Positions 12,939-24,796 are shown, numbered from the stretch's first letter. The stretch is 64,000 nucleotides of DNA from Chelonoidis abingdonii (GCF_003597395.2 NC_133770.1:205325604-205389603); one strand, 5' to 3'. Numbers and translations: made by a program. The notes: a model not told the origin generated them from the letters alone.

Positions 12939-13130
12939 CCGCAGAACAGGGCCGCCCAGAGGATTCAGGGAGCCTGGGGCAAAGCAATTTTGGGGCCTCC
13001 TTCCATAAAAAAGAGTTGCAATACTATAGAATACTATATTCTCGTGGGGGCCCCTGCAGGGCCCGAGGCCTGGGGCAAATTGCCCCACTTGCCCGCCCCC
13101 CCTCCCGCCCTGGGCGGCCCTGCCACAGAA
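12939..13130. mobile_element. hAT-type MITE with 8-bp target duplication
   Basis: The element spans 12947-13122 and has matching ends: 'CAGGGCCGCCCAGAGG' on the left and 'CCCTGGGCGGCCCTG' on the right. It is flanked by CCGCAGAA (12939-12946) and CCACAGAA (13123-13130), an 8-bp duplication with one mismatch, typical of hAT superfamily elements. The interior is 176 bp with no coding capacity. A related copy, with the same 'GGATTCAGGGAGCC' inner motif in reverse, lies at 44406-44696. Confidence 0.85.
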
Positions 13131-14560
13131 AGAGTCCACAGGCTAAAATAGAAAGATTTTACTCACAGTCTCCACGTAAAGGTTAAGTTGTTGGTTGGAC
13201 TGAAATCTAAGAATCTTGAAAAGGTTAAAATTAAGACATTTTCTCATAAAATGGGCTGAGAAGATGTCTAAAACCAGTTCTATAACTAAAATACGTGTTA
13301 AAAGATTGAATCCTCACAGGTAACTATGAAAACAATTCTATTTCTATATCAAGTCTCTGAAGTGAGGTCCCCTCCCCCCCATCAGATCTTGGCTATATAT
13401 TCCCTACCTGTAGTTCTAATCATTTGTTAGAAACATGGCAATTAATTGCTGTGGAAATGATTATGTAGTCACAAATAGAGAATTAGAACTTCATATGAGG
13501 AAAAATTATCAAGAGCAGATGAACACTTGAGAAATAAAGATCTGGGTCACATGCAAATTCTTAGTAATGGGAAAAAAACCTGTGGCAGCAGAAAGAAAAA
13601 AATGTATTAGATATAAGTGGAATCTAGGAATGAGACTGTTTGCACTTTATTCCACAGTGGATACAATAATCTGCCTGGTGCATATTTCAGCATAACTGTC
13701 TTTATGCAATATTCATCTGTTTCTAGAAAAGCAATATAAAAAGACTCTTGTTTGCTCCCATTTGAATAAAACTATAACACTGTCAGCCATTTGAAGATAA
13801 ATAGTCAATACTTACTGGAATGTTCAACAGCAGCCACTAAGCTATATCTAAAGCAAGAAAATCACATTTGAAGCCGTCTGAAGATATTGGCAATCAGAGA
13901 TTTTAGGAATAGAAAATGACTAATTATTGGCCCTGGTGTTTTAAAATATCAATTTTTTTTTGCAAAACAGCGTGATCGCCTTGAATTGATGGTCGTTTAG
14001 ATGTTTAAATGAAGTTAACTTTCTTAATCATCATGTAATGCATTTTTCCAAAATAAAAAATACAATTTTTTTCATTTTATAAAATTTTGTGAAAGAATTA
14101 ATTCTCCTGGAAGCGTGAGACTAATAGCACTGGTTAAAGCCAGGCATAGTACAGGAAGATATTATGATGTAAGCACCTCTTTCCTGCCCTGATGATGCAC
14201 CATAAACCTTATCTGCAGCATATCCTGAACCTTCTTTGGACAAAGACTTTTAATCATGCTGTATTGTGCTAAAATAAAATCCAAGTTTTGCAAGGACTTA
14301 AGCTTCTACATGACATTTAGGCACTTGGGTTGTCCCACTGAGGTCATTTCCATAACACATTATTACTAAGGATTTCAAAATGCTTTACAGACATAATTAA
14401 TTTGTTAATTCCACAGGTGTGTGGAAACTGAGGGATACATAGGATGCTCTCCCTCAGCCCTGCTTAGCTGAATCTGAGAGCAAAATGTGATATATAATAG
14501 CCAACATTAGACAAGAGTTTAGGACAAAAAGTAAAGAATTCTCTGTCTAACTCAGAGGTT
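13131..14560. other. AT-rich intergenic DNA, no gene seen
   Basis: No gene or clear repeat. A segment at about 14370-14450 ('atttcaaaatgctttacaga' then 'ggaaactgagg') recalls the 3' half of a MIR or L2 element but is too short to call. Confidence 0.5.
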
Positions 14561-16200
14561 CATAGAATCATAGACTTTAAGGTCAGAAGAGACCATTATG
14601 ATAATCTAGTCTGACTGTCTGCACAATGCAGGCCACAGAATCTCACTCACCCACTCCTGTATCAAATCTGTGCCTGAACCACTGAAGTCCTCAAATCATG
14701 GTTTAAAGATATTAAGGTGCAGAGACTCTTCCAGCACGTGACCTATGCCCCACGCTGCAGAGAAAGATGAAAATCCCCCAGGGCTTTTGCCAATCTGCCC
14801 TGGAGGAAAATTCCTTCCCAATCCCAAATATGGCGATCAGCTAAACCCTGAGCATGTGGGCAAGACTCACCAGCCAGCACCCAGGAAAGAGTTCTCTGCA
14901 GTAACTCACATCCCACCCCATCTAACATCCTATCGCAAGCCATTGGGCATATTTACCGCTAGTAGTCAAAGACCAATTAATTGCCAAAATTAGGCTATCC
15001 AGTTATACCATCCCCTCCATAAAATTATCAAGCTTAGTCTTGAAGCCAGATATGTCTTTTTCCCCGCACTTTCCCCTTGGAAGCTGTTCCAGAACTTCAC
15101 TCCTCTAATGGTTAGAACCTTTGTCTAATTTCAAGTCTAAATTCCTGATAGCCATTATATCCATTTGTTCTTGTGTCCACATTGGTACTGAGCTTAAATA
15201 ATTCCTCTCCCTCCTGATTTTTCCTGTGATATATTTAAAAGAGCAACATATCTCCCCTCAGCTTCTTTTGGTTAGACTAAACAAGCGAGCTCTTTGAGTC
15301 TACTTTCATATTACAGGTTTCCATTCTCGGATCATCCTACTAGCCCTTTTCTGTGCCTGTTCCAGTCGAATCATCCTTCTTAAACACGGAAAACCAGACT
15401 GCACACAGTATTCCAGAGGAGGTCTCACCAGTGTCTTGTATATGTACTACGTTCTCCTTATCGCTACTGGAAATACCTTACCTGATGCATCCCAAGACGC
15501 ATTAGCTTTTCACGGCCATATCACATTGGGGTCATAGTTCATCTTGTGATCAACCAATACTCTGAGGTCTCTCCTCCTCTGTACTTCCAACTGATGCTCA
15601 CCAGCTTATAAAATAGTTCTTTGTTATTAATCCCTTTATGAATTGACCTTGTACTTTCACTATTAAATTTCATCTATTGTTATGACTCCAGTTTACAAGG
15701 TTATCACACCTTCCTGTGTGATATCCCGCTTCTCTGTATTGCAGTACCTCCCAGCTTTGTGTCATCTGAAAACTTTTTAGCACTTCTCACTTTTTGTGCC
15801 AAGGTCAGTAATAAAAAGATTAAATAAGATTGGGCCCAAAACCGATCACTGAGGAACTCCGCTAGTAACCTCCTTTCAGTATGACCCATTGTAGTCTCCT
15901 CTTTAACCAGTTCCTTATCCACCTTTCAATTTTCATATTGATCCTCATCTTTTCTAATTTAGCTAATAATTCCCCATGTGGAACTGTATCAAATGCCTTA
16001 CTGAAATCAAGGTAAATTAGATCCACTGCATTTCCTTTGTTTAAAAAAAATCTGTTACCTTCTCAAAGAAGGAGATCAGGTTGGTTAGGCCTTTTGTAAA
16101 ACCATGTTGTATTTTGTCCCAATTACCATTGACCTCAATGTCCTTGACTACTTTTTCCTTCACATTTTCTTCCGAGACCTTGCATACTACAGCCTACAGC
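14561..16200 (-). mobile_element. CR1 LINE, 5'-truncated, reverse orientation
   Basis: On the minus strand the element ends at 14561 with 'CTATGATTCTATG', the classic CR1 3' tail, and extends upstream about 1.6 kb. At about 15745-15772 (minus) the open frame of 15704-15922 contains 'FSDDTKLGG', matching the catalytic FADDTKLGG motif of CR1 reverse transcriptases with A changed to S beside the two aspartates. Coding is broken elsewhere by stops and shifts. The 5' endonuclease part is missing. It is bounded upstream by a hAT-like segment near 16200. Sequence similarity to the CR1 at 29439-29590 in this window over the first 100 bases supports the call. Confidence 0.85.
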
Positions 16201-16648
16201 CTGCATGTGAGCCAATTAGTATACAGCCCAATTCAACCTGTGGCCCAGTTGTGTGCTAAAGACCCAGCGGGGGCTGGCCCCACGTGGTGGGGGTCCAGGG
16301 CTTCTGGTAGGCCTTGGGGTTCAGGGTTTGTACCAGCACTGCCAGCCAGCCTGTTGGGGTCTGGGCTGTCGCCCAGCTGCCTTACCACCCAGCCCAACGC
16401 AGCCAGGTCCAGGTCAAGGCTGCTGCTCGGCCCTACCCAGAGGAGTGCAAGGTCCCTGCCACCAGGCCCCCACCCAGGGCTCTGTCCCTGGCCCCACTCT
16501 GTGGAGGGGTCTCTGGACTGGAAGCACTGGCCATAGGGGTCTGTGGAAGGGTTCATGCTGAGGGGGCTGTGGTTCTCAACCTGTGGCCCAGATAACATGT
16601 TGTAGGCCGCATACGTGGCCCACAATGATAATAGGTTGAGAACCACTG
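16201..16648. mobile_element. hAT-like element, right end preserved
   Basis: The right end reads 'GGTTGAGAACCACTG' (16634-16648); its reverse complement CAGTGGTTCTCAACC is a common hAT terminus. Internal motifs 'CCTGTGGCCCAG' occur near 16239 and again near 16581. The matching left terminus is not visible, so the start is only the point where CR1 similarity stops. GC content is much higher than the flanks, producing several overlapping open frames (16081-16646) on both strands that have no domain and should not be taken as genes. Confidence 0.55.
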
Positions 16649-16853
16649 ATCTAACTGAATCTTAAGAATAAATTAGATTAAACAATGTAATTCTATAGCT
16701 GACTTGGAATTTGACCCAGATATTGGGGTTAACAACTCCACTATTGCTTATCACAATCTTTATTTTTCAGTCTCTTATCTAGAAGTCAATGGCTACTAAC
16801 ACTACATTGGGTATCTGGTTCAGCACTCAACAAAAGGGAATTGGCTTAGCTGC

Positions 16854-17007
16854 ACTGAAGTTAGGGTGACCAGACAGCAGGTGTGAAAATTCAGGACAGG
16901 GTCTGGGGTGGGGGTGGAGGGGAGTAATAGGCGCTTGTATAAGACAAAGTCCAAAATATCGGGACTGTCCTTGTAAAAACAGGACATCTGGTCACCCTAA
17001 CTGAAGT
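16854..17007. mobile_element. hAT-type MITE with perfect 8-bp target duplication
   Basis: The element spans 16862-16999 (138 bp) with ends 'TAGGGTGACCAGACAGCA' and 'ACATCTGGTCACCCTA', inverted copies of each other over about 13 bases. The flanks are ACTGAAGT on both sides (16854-16861 and 17000-17007), a perfect 8-bp duplication. There is no coding capacity. Confidence 0.92.
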
Positions 17008-18658
17008 CAGCCAGCTAGGCAGACTTACACAAGCTGAGGATTTGGCCTACCATCATTTGCATCACCAACACCACTTCCAGCAGTACTTTAGGTTTCCTTA
17101 GAGGTTGCCAGTCAAGTACTGTACCTGCCTACTATAGTGTGTAAAGTCAAGCGAGATCAGAGCACAAGATGGTGTTGCTGCAGGCTATAAACAGTTACAT
17201 TTTTGTCATGCCTTTGAAAGTTTTCTCTGAACATAGTTTTGTCATGCACATCATCAACCAATTTTTATATTAGTTGGAAAAGATAAATTGATTATCAGAG
17301 TTGGTCTGTCAGAATATGCAGTTCCATCAAAACCAAAATACCTCATGAAATCAAGTCTCTCATGGAATTCCATGTAGGAGGAAAAAACAGGAAGAGTTCC
17401 AACAATGTCAGAATTTTGTCATTTTGTCATTTTCAGAAAGAAACATTTTGATTTTTCACTTTGAAATGGCTTTGCATTTCAATTTTTTTTTAATTTTGTG
17501 TTATATGTTATACTATAAAATAAAAAGGCAATAGCAAAACAAAATATTTCATATGACAAAATGAGGCATTTTTTTTAATTTTTATTTTTCTTTGGAGAAA
17601 AATTTGAAACTTTTGGTTTTCACTTTCTTTTGGTATAAAGCCATATTCTGAAATCTTGAAATACTTCACAAAACAGAACCTTTGTCCCCTCTGCACAGTT
17701 CTACTGACAATATTATAGAAGCAAGAGACTATCTGCTTTATTATTCTTTAAACTTTTATAAGTTAGAAGTGTGTAAATAGTATATAAAGGTAGTAGGCCC
17801 AAAATTTTAACCTCTTTTTATCATCTTCTATCGCCTTGTAAATTTTACATAATATTAATTTTTAAATGCGGAAAAAATCTCAAATATATAAATAACAATA
17901 CTAACAGCCTAGTAGAAACTACAATGTTTGTTTGGAGTAAAAATATATTCAGTAAAGAAACAGATTTAAGTTTCCACAGGTTTAATGCACAGAAAGAAAG
18001 AACTGGTTTAATAAATGATGAAAATTAACCTTAGTGTACATTTCATATTTACTGGCTTCCAGTTGATGAGGACCACATCAGGAGATGAGGGAACTTGGCA
18101 CTGTATTAGGGCCTTCTTTCTTTGGCATTTTTAGGTTAGCTCTTACTGTACATTTCACCATCTTTTTTCCACTTATTGAAATGGATTGGGGCAAGCACCG
18201 ATCGATTCATATACCTCAAGCTGTCAATGGGGAGGTGGGGAAACTTTCCTTGTTTTTTTGTGTCTTGAATAAATCTTTTTTCTGTCTTGTAACTTTGTGT
18301 GGAACCTAATGACTGACAGATTGCAAAATAGTCATGTTTCATATCTCCAGGCACATTAAGGAGAAATACTTTAACTCTAAGAATATTATTTTAAATTACT
18401 CTTCTTTTGATGATGTCTTAAAGTTTTCCTTGAGAGAGAATACAGCAGGCCTGATTCACATTTTATTCTTTAGGCCCCTTTAACCTGCCTCTGTATAAAT
18501 GACAATAAGGCTCAATGTGTTTGTGTTTTGTCACTCTGTACTGAAATGAACAGATTGGCTGCCAGTCTCAAAAGGCTATGATACAATCTTTATACATATG
18601 AAGTTGTAGTACACAGAAACGTAATTGTTACATATCTCCCATCTCATGCTTTAGATCA
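17008..18658. other. AT-rich intergenic DNA, no gene seen
   Basis: Contains a degenerate A/T-run segment at about 17400-17690 similar in style to 2240-2315. No gene, tail, SINE box or terminal repeat was found. Confidence 0.5.
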
Positions 18659-18868
18659 GCAGTGCGCAACCTGTGGCTCATGGGCCACATGTGGCCCATC
18701 AGGATAATCCACTGGCGGGCCACCAGACAGTTTGCTTACATTTGCAGTGGCCGTGGCCCAGTGGCCGTGGTTCACCATTCCCGACCTATGGGAGCTGTGG
18801 GAAGTGGTGGTCAGCACGTCCCTGCAGCCCGCGCCCCTTCCCACAGCTCCCATTCGCCGTGATCAGAT
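18659..18868 (+). mobile_element. hAT-type element, left fragment
   Basis: Begins 'CAGTGCGCAACCTGTGGC' and continues with 'GGGCCACATGTGGCCCATC', a hAT non-autonomous layout common in reptiles. It stops at about 18868 where the Penelope-like block starts, and its right half does not reappear after 22192. Either the PLE insertion came with a deletion, or the hAT copy was already truncated. Confidence 0.65.
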
Positions 18869-20110
18869 TAGTAAAAGCAGCAAAGAATCCTGTGGCACCT
18901 TATAGACTAACAGACGTTTTGGAGCATGAGCTTTCGTGGGTGAATACCCACTTCATCAGATGTAGGTAGTGGAAATTTCCAGGGGCAGGTATATATATGC
19001 AAGCAAGCTAGAGATAACGAGGTTAGTTCAATCAGAGAGGATGAGGCCCTGTTCTAGCAGTTGAGGTGTGAAAACCAAGGGAGGAGAAACTGGTTCTGTA
19101 GTTGGCAAGCCATTCACAGTCTTTGTTTAATCCTGAGCTGATGGTGTCAAATTTGCAGATGAACTGAAGCTCAGCAGTTGCTCTTTGAAGTCTGGTCCGG
19201 AAGTTTTTTTGTGTGCAGGCATGGACGCTATAAGTGTCGTGCCTTACGATCGGTGGCCAGCGCGAGGTCCTGAAGGTTTTGTTATTGCCATTTCCTAATA
19301 TATCTGATTTGTGTCCATTATTCCTTTTCCGTAGAGACTGTCCAATTGGGTCTGATCTGTACATAGCAGAGGGGCATTAGCTGGATCATTTGATGCGGAC
19401 TATTACATTTGTGTGACCGTGCAGGTGATGAACTGTGTGTGATGTGGCTGATCTGTTAGTCCTGTGATTGCTTGTCGCTGGTGCCAGATATGTGGGCAGA
19501 GTTGGCATCGAGATTGTTGCATGGATTGGTTCCTTGAGCTCAGAGTTACTGAGGGGTGCGGTGTGGCTAGGTTATGGTGGCGAATACATTTCAGTTGGAC
19601 CCCAAGGCCTTGTGAAAGTGGGGATCAGTTGTCCAGATGGGTGGTAGATCGGCTGATGATCATTGGAGGGGTTTTAGTGGGTACTTGTATGTTTATGGCC
19701 AATGAGTCCTGTTGGTTCCCTTTCTTTTGGGTTTGTCTGCAGTCGGAGGCTCGTGGTACACGTCTGGCTTCTGTTCGATCTGTTCTTTTCCTGTTTGCCT
19801 CGTCGGGTATTGTAGTTTTTGAGAATGCTTGGTGAGATTTTGTAGGTGTTGGTCTCTGTCTGAGGGGTTTAAAGCAGATGCGGTGGTACCTCAGTGCTTG
19901 GCTGGTAGACAATGGAATTCGTTGGTAGTGCCGGATGGAGCTGGAGGTATGAAGGTAGGCATAGCAGCGGTAGGTATTCGGTATTAGGGTGGAGTTAATG
20001 TTGAGCCCATCACTTATTTGCACCGTATGTCTAGGAAGTGGACCTCCCATGGTAGATTGGTCAGGCTGAGGTAACCTAAGTAGTTGCAGAACGCACATGC
20101 CATCCACGCC
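18869..20110 (-). mobile_element. Penelope-like element, minus-strand copy (reverse transcriptase C-terminus plus GIY-YIG remnant)
   Basis: PLEs encode a telomerase-related reverse transcriptase joined to a GIY-YIG endonuclease. On the minus strand this copy starts inside the reverse transcriptase: the 160-residue open frame 19625-20107 contains 'TYRCYAYLHTSSS' and 'PLSTSQALRYHRIC', which match the post-palm part of vertebrate Penelope/Neptune proteins. Downstream, shifted frames give an endonuclease remnant near 19300-19390 ('QLDSLYGKGIMDTNQIY' where intact relatives have a GQ.G..L.KR.NGHKSDI block). The 3' end carries a hammerhead motif and the 'TCTATAAGGTGCCACAGG' terminus. The copy is dead: stops and shifts interrupt every domain. 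Its 5' end abuts the plus-strand copy near 20110, so the two copies are head to head with 3' ends outward. Confidence 0.8.
18921..18963 (-). ncRNA. Hammerhead ribozyme motif, core intact
   Basis: On the minus strand: CUGAUGA, then a stem and loop formed by 'GTGGGTATTCACCCAC', then GAAA, then 'GCTCATGCTC' ending in a CUC cleavage triplet. All conserved core bases of the hammerhead consensus (CUGANGA and GAAA) are present and stem II pairs fully. Stem III would be very short (GC/GC with a UCAU loop), as reported for PLE hammerheads that are thought to act as dimers. Self-cleavage has not been shown here; this is a structural prediction. Confidence 0.75.
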
Positions 20111-22192
20111 TAGAAACCACCGCTGACATTATATCAAAGAGGCTGTTAAAGAGATGCTGTTTGTCATCTATGAACAGGTCTGACTACAAAAAGGAGGCCG
20201 CCAGACAACCTCCAAGTTACAAATTCTACAGGCCACTTCCTCAATTCCACTGAGAATACACTACGAAACTGCACCATTACTCAGGACATTACCTCCACTA
20301 AACCGGAACAAACACATCACCCTCAGGGCCTACCAGGCACTCTACTTTCTACTCCACACCAAGATCCACAAATAACCCGGAAACCTCACTGGACGGGCCC
20401 ATCTCAGTTTCTGTGGTGCTTAGTTCTGGCACTCATCACTGAAGGCTGTCTGGATATGTGGGACTCTCTACCTCAGCCCCTTGCCGCCAGCACTCCACTA
20501 TCTACCGTGATCACAGTGATTCTGAGGAAACTACATGCGATTGGTGACCTTCCAAATCACGACCTACACCTGGTGATCGAGTGGCGCTTACACAAACATC
20601 CCACACATACAGGCTGGAATACAAGCGTCAGGAACAGTTCCCCTGATGATGCACACACAAGTTTGGCTGGAGACTTCTGTGCCTTTGATCCTCAACACAG
20701 ACTATTTAGTTTTGATGGACATATATATCTCCAGTATCGTGGCACCTATGGGCCCACCCCCGCGGGAGTGCCCCACTAATATGGCAATTATTTTTTATGG
20801 CGACCTGAGCAACGTTGCCTTAGCTCTGCGTCAACTCATGCCCCTTCTCTACCTACGATACATTGATGAGTCTTCTCTCATCTGGACTCCATGAGAAAGA
20901 GGCTTGGAAAATTCCACCACGATTTCAACAGCTTCCACCCCACATCAACTCAGCCTGGACATCACATCGGGAGGATCAACTTTTACACCATGATGCAAAT
21001 AATTGTGGTCACGTACACCACCCTATATTGAAAATAGCACTTACCGGACCACTTTGCCTACCTTACTCCTCCAGCGTTCCATCGCGGGCATATCACACGA
21101 ATCCATTGTTACAAGGCCAGCACTTGAGGTCAACACATCTGCTCTAACCCCTTCAGATCAGAGACACACCTACAAAAGTTCCACCAGGCAGTTCATCAGA
21201 ACTACAATACCACACGAGGAATAACGGAAACAGTTATCACGAGCCAGCGGTGTTTATCCAGAGCCTCCTACTGCAAGGACAACCAAGAAAGAAACAACGA
21301 GGACTTCACTGCCATCACATACAGTCCCCAGCTAAAACCCTCCAGATTGCGATCACTTCAGATCTACAAACCACATCTGGAACAAGACCCACACTTTCAC
21401 AAGCCTTGCGGGGTGGCAGGCCAGCCCGTCGCCACAGATCTACCTGCCACCTGACAGTATTCTCACCAGTAACTACACACGTGCACCATAGTAAGACTCT
21501 ATCTCAGAACCAATCCATGCAAACAAACGCTCGATGCAACTCTGCCACATATCTACACGCAGCGAGCACATTCACAGGACTAACCAGATCGCCACATCAT
21601 CCCAGTTCATTACCTGCCAGTCACCAATGTAATATACGCCATATATTGCCAGCAATGCCCCTCTGGCTATGTACATCAGCCAAACTGGACAGCTCTACGG
21701 AAAAGGTAAATGGACACAATATCATATATTGAGATGGCATATATAAAAAACCTGTACGCGAGAAACACTTCAACCTCCCTGCAACTAATAGCAGACGTCT
21801 TAAGTGCATCCGAGCAAAAAAACTTCCGGACCAGACTTCAAAGAGGAAACTGGCTTGAACTGTCAGTTCATCTGCAATTTGACACCGATACGCTCAGGAT
21901 TAAACAAAGACTGTGAATGGCTTGCCAACTACAGATCCAGTTTCTCCTCCCTTGGTTTTCACATCTCAACTGCTAGAACAGGACCTCATCTTCTCTGATT
22001 GAACTAACCTCATTATCTCTAGCTTGCTTGCATATATATACCTGCCCCTGGAAATTTGCACTACCTGCATCTGACGCAGTGGGTATTCACCCATGAAAGC
22101 TCATGCTCCAAAACATCTGTTAGTCTATAAGGTGGCACAGGATTCTTTGCTGCTTTTACAGATCCAGACTAACACGGCTACCCCTCTGATAT
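20111..22192 (+). mobile_element. Penelope-like element, plus-strand copy (reverse transcriptase and GIY-YIG, broken)
   Basis: Reading across frames, the domains occur in the order expected for PLE proteins. At about 20280-20560: a 'PHQDPQITRKP' stretch (intact relatives have LPKIHKPGNPGRP) and 'ITEGCLDMWDSLPQPLAAST'. At 20690-20790: 'IYLQYRGTYGPTPAGVPH' then 'NMAIIFYGDL', the motif-B region. At 20850-20890: 'RYIDESSLIW', the catalytic YIDD box with the second aspartate changed to E. At 21020-21230: post-palm 'SSTRQFIRTTIP'. At 21620-21700: 'NVIYAIYCQQCPSGY', the start of the GIY-YIG nuclease, with the following YIGQTG block damaged. The 3' end holds a hammerhead motif and terminal segment. 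Multiple shifts mean no functional protein. Confidence 0.85.
22066..22109 (+). ncRNA. Hammerhead ribozyme motif, core mutated
   Basis: The layout is the same as at 18921-18963, but the first box reads CTGACGC instead of CUGANGA (the final A is C), and the stem has one change (CCCATGAAA). GAAA is kept at 22095-22098. Activity is unlikely. This is the inverted partner of the intact motif at the other end of the head-to-head pair. Confidence 0.65.
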
Positions 22193-23919
22193 GTGACAGA
22201 TTGACATTCATATAAAATAATTGTACATTCTTATAATTAAATACATAGGCAACCTGCACACTTACTCTTCCTCCTGAGACTAACAGGTGAATAGCAGGGA
22301 CTATGCTTTTCCAAGTGAGTGCAAGGTTTAAATATCCACCTGCACTACCAGATTGCTGCATCTCTAGTGTTTTGAGATTTTTCAGCTCTGACTAGCAGTA
22401 ATTTATAGCAGCTCACACTATAACCACTTTCTTTCCTAGCTCCTTTCTAAAGAGTCCTCTTGCTTCTTTACCTCTATTCTCCTTGCCCACGGTAGCATCA
22501 AAGTTTTTTAAGATGATGAAGTGGGCTGTTTGATCTTTTTGTAGTGTTTCTGTCTTGATACAGTACATTATCTCACGTACCACTAGATGATACCTGGAAA
22601 AATACCTGAAAATATAAAAATAATCATATGAAAAGAATTTCATTTTGCTTCTGCATTTTAAAGCAAACTTAAAGAGCCACTGACAGCTCCTGGAATGAGA
22701 AATGTTCTATTTAGAAATCATTCTTTTTTTGCATATTTCTCTCCTCTTGTTCTTTACCACTGAAGACATTTGCATGAGAACAGGATCTTTGTTTCCTAGG
22801 AGTTCATCTGCTCCAGCTGCTTATTCAGGAGGATTGGGATTCTACTGCTTGGATAGGGATTTTTTTGTTTTGTTTCTTTGTCTTTATGTATTTCAATCTC
22901 ACTCAACACTTTAGAAGCTCACAATAATCAAGAGGTGTTGAATGTCTCATTCTTGTAAGGGGAGTGAAGGAATAGAACTCTTTCTTCATCGCTTATTCCA
23001 AAGGAGAATTATAAATTGGACCAGAAGATCTGAGTTCTTCATGTTTTGGATAGGAACTGGCTCCTTTTTTATATGTTTTGCTTTCAGGGTGTAAGTTTGG
23101 AAACTCGAACCTGCAAGTCGGTGACTCCTCACTCTGGCCCAATCCATCAAACTCTAAGTCTGTAAGTAAACAGGTTTTCGATTGGGGCCAGAGTCCACAG
23201 CGTCTTGCAGGACTGAGAGCATGGTGAGTTAATAATACAATAGGACACCTGAGTCAGTCACGGTAAAATGAGAATCAAGTAATGTGCAGAGTCTGTTGCT
23301 CAAAGTGAGACCCCAAACTTCACTCATCACTCATGCCAAGCCTGGAAATGTTTTCAAGATTTGAAAAAGCCTGATTGCTTTTCCCCCTGCCATCTCTGTA
23401 TCAGAACCAAAAGGGGTAAGAAGATTTATGAAGGCTGCTTCCTTGTGTTTCTTTGATCCAGGCCAAAAACTGAAAATAGTAGAAGCATTTGTGAAATTGT
23501 GATATTGTAGGTTCCCAATCCAAGGTGCCAATTCTGAAAGGAGCGTTGCATGTTAGGGAGATCATGGAAGTGAGAGTGGCTCAGCAACAGGCAAAGGGAT
23601 CTGCTTACTTAGAATTCCTTGCAGGGCTCAGGATAAGGTCGTCCAAACCTTAGGGTGGCTACCCAAACTAAATTGAACCTCTGAACCTCATTAGTTCTCA
23701 GTCACATCCAGTGTATAAGTGTGAGTTTAGTAAATAATGGCCCTGTTCTGAAAAGGACCAGGTTCACTGTAGAAACAAACAAACAAAAAGGCAGTAGAGT
23801 GCTCTGGAATCTGACCACCAGTCTAATGTTCCCAAATACACATAATGATTAGATTTAATAAACTTGTTTTTGTAAGTGTACACTAATTGATTATTTCTTT
23901 CTACGTACTGCGGATACCA
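22193..23919. other. Intergenic DNA, no gene seen
   Basis: No recognisable gene or repeat; open frames are short. An 'AAACAAACAAACAAAA' simple repeat lies near 23774-23789. Confidence 0.5.
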
Positions 23920-24796
23920 GGACAGGAGGGGTTGCAAATACTTTGGAGGATAGGATTAAAATTCAAAATGATCTGGACAAACTGGAGAAGTAGTCTGAAG
24001 TAGATAAGATGAAACTCAGTAAGGACAAATGCAAAGTACTCCACTTAGGAAGCACCAAATCAGTTGCACACATACAAAATGGGGAATGACTACCTAGGAA
24101 GCAGTAATGCAGAAAGGTATCTGGGGGTCATAGTGGATCACAAGCTAAATATCAGTCAACAGTGTAACAATGTTACAAAAAATGCAAACATCATTCTGGG
24201 ATATATTAGCAGGAGTATTGTAAGCGAGACACAAGAAGTAATTCTTCCGCTCTACTCCACGTTGATTAGGCCTCAGCTGGAGTATTGTGTCCAGTTCTGG
24301 GCACCACATTACAGAAAGGATGTGGACAAACTGGAGAGAATCCACAGAAGAGCAACAAAAATGATTAAAGGTCTAGAATACGTGACCTAATAGGGAAGAT
24401 TGAAAAAATTGGGTTTGTGCAGTCTGGAGAAGAGAAGACTGAGAGGGGACATGATAACAGTTTTCAAATATGTAAAAGGTTGTTACAAGGAGGAGGGAGA
24501 AAAATTGTTCTTCTTAACCTCTGAGGATAAGACAAGAAACAATAGCCTTAAATTGCAGCAAGGGTGGTTTAGGTTGGACATTAGGAAAAACTTCCTAACT
24601 GTCAGGGTGGTTAAGCACTGGAATAAATTGCCTTGGGAGATTGTGGAATCTCCATCATTGGAGATTTTTAAGAGCAGGTTCGACAAACACCTGTCAGGGA
24701 TGGTCTAGATAATACTTAGTCCTGCCATGAGTTCAGGGGACTGGACTAGATGACCTCTCGATTTCCCTTCCAATTCTATGCTTCTATGATTATGAA
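23920..24796 (+). mobile_element. CR1 LINE, 5'-truncated, forward orientation, C-terminal coding remnant
   Basis: Two consecutive plus-strand open frames, 24064-24390 (108 residues) and 24400-24708 (102 residues), encode the last part of CR1 ORF2, downstream of the palm: 'RYLGVIVDHKLNISQQCN', 'LIRPQLEYCVQFWAPHYRKD', then 'LCSLEKRRLRGDMITVFKY' and 'FLTVRVVKHWNKLPWEIVES'. They are separated by a stop and a small frame change at about 24391-24399. The 3' tail 'TTCTATGCTTCTATGATTATG' ends at about 24796. The catalytic reverse-transcriptase core and endonuclease are absent, so this is a typical 5'-truncated copy. It is better preserved than the reverse CR1 pieces in this window. Confidence 0.92.

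Noticed and set aside
16081..16646. Overlapping open frames of 93-151 codons on both strands
   Set aside because: They are produced by GC-rich sequence next to a hAT end and partly overlap CR1; no domain is present.
19464..19835. 123-codon plus-strand open frame
   Set aside because: It is the antisense of the Penelope-like reverse transcriptase remnant read on the minus strand.
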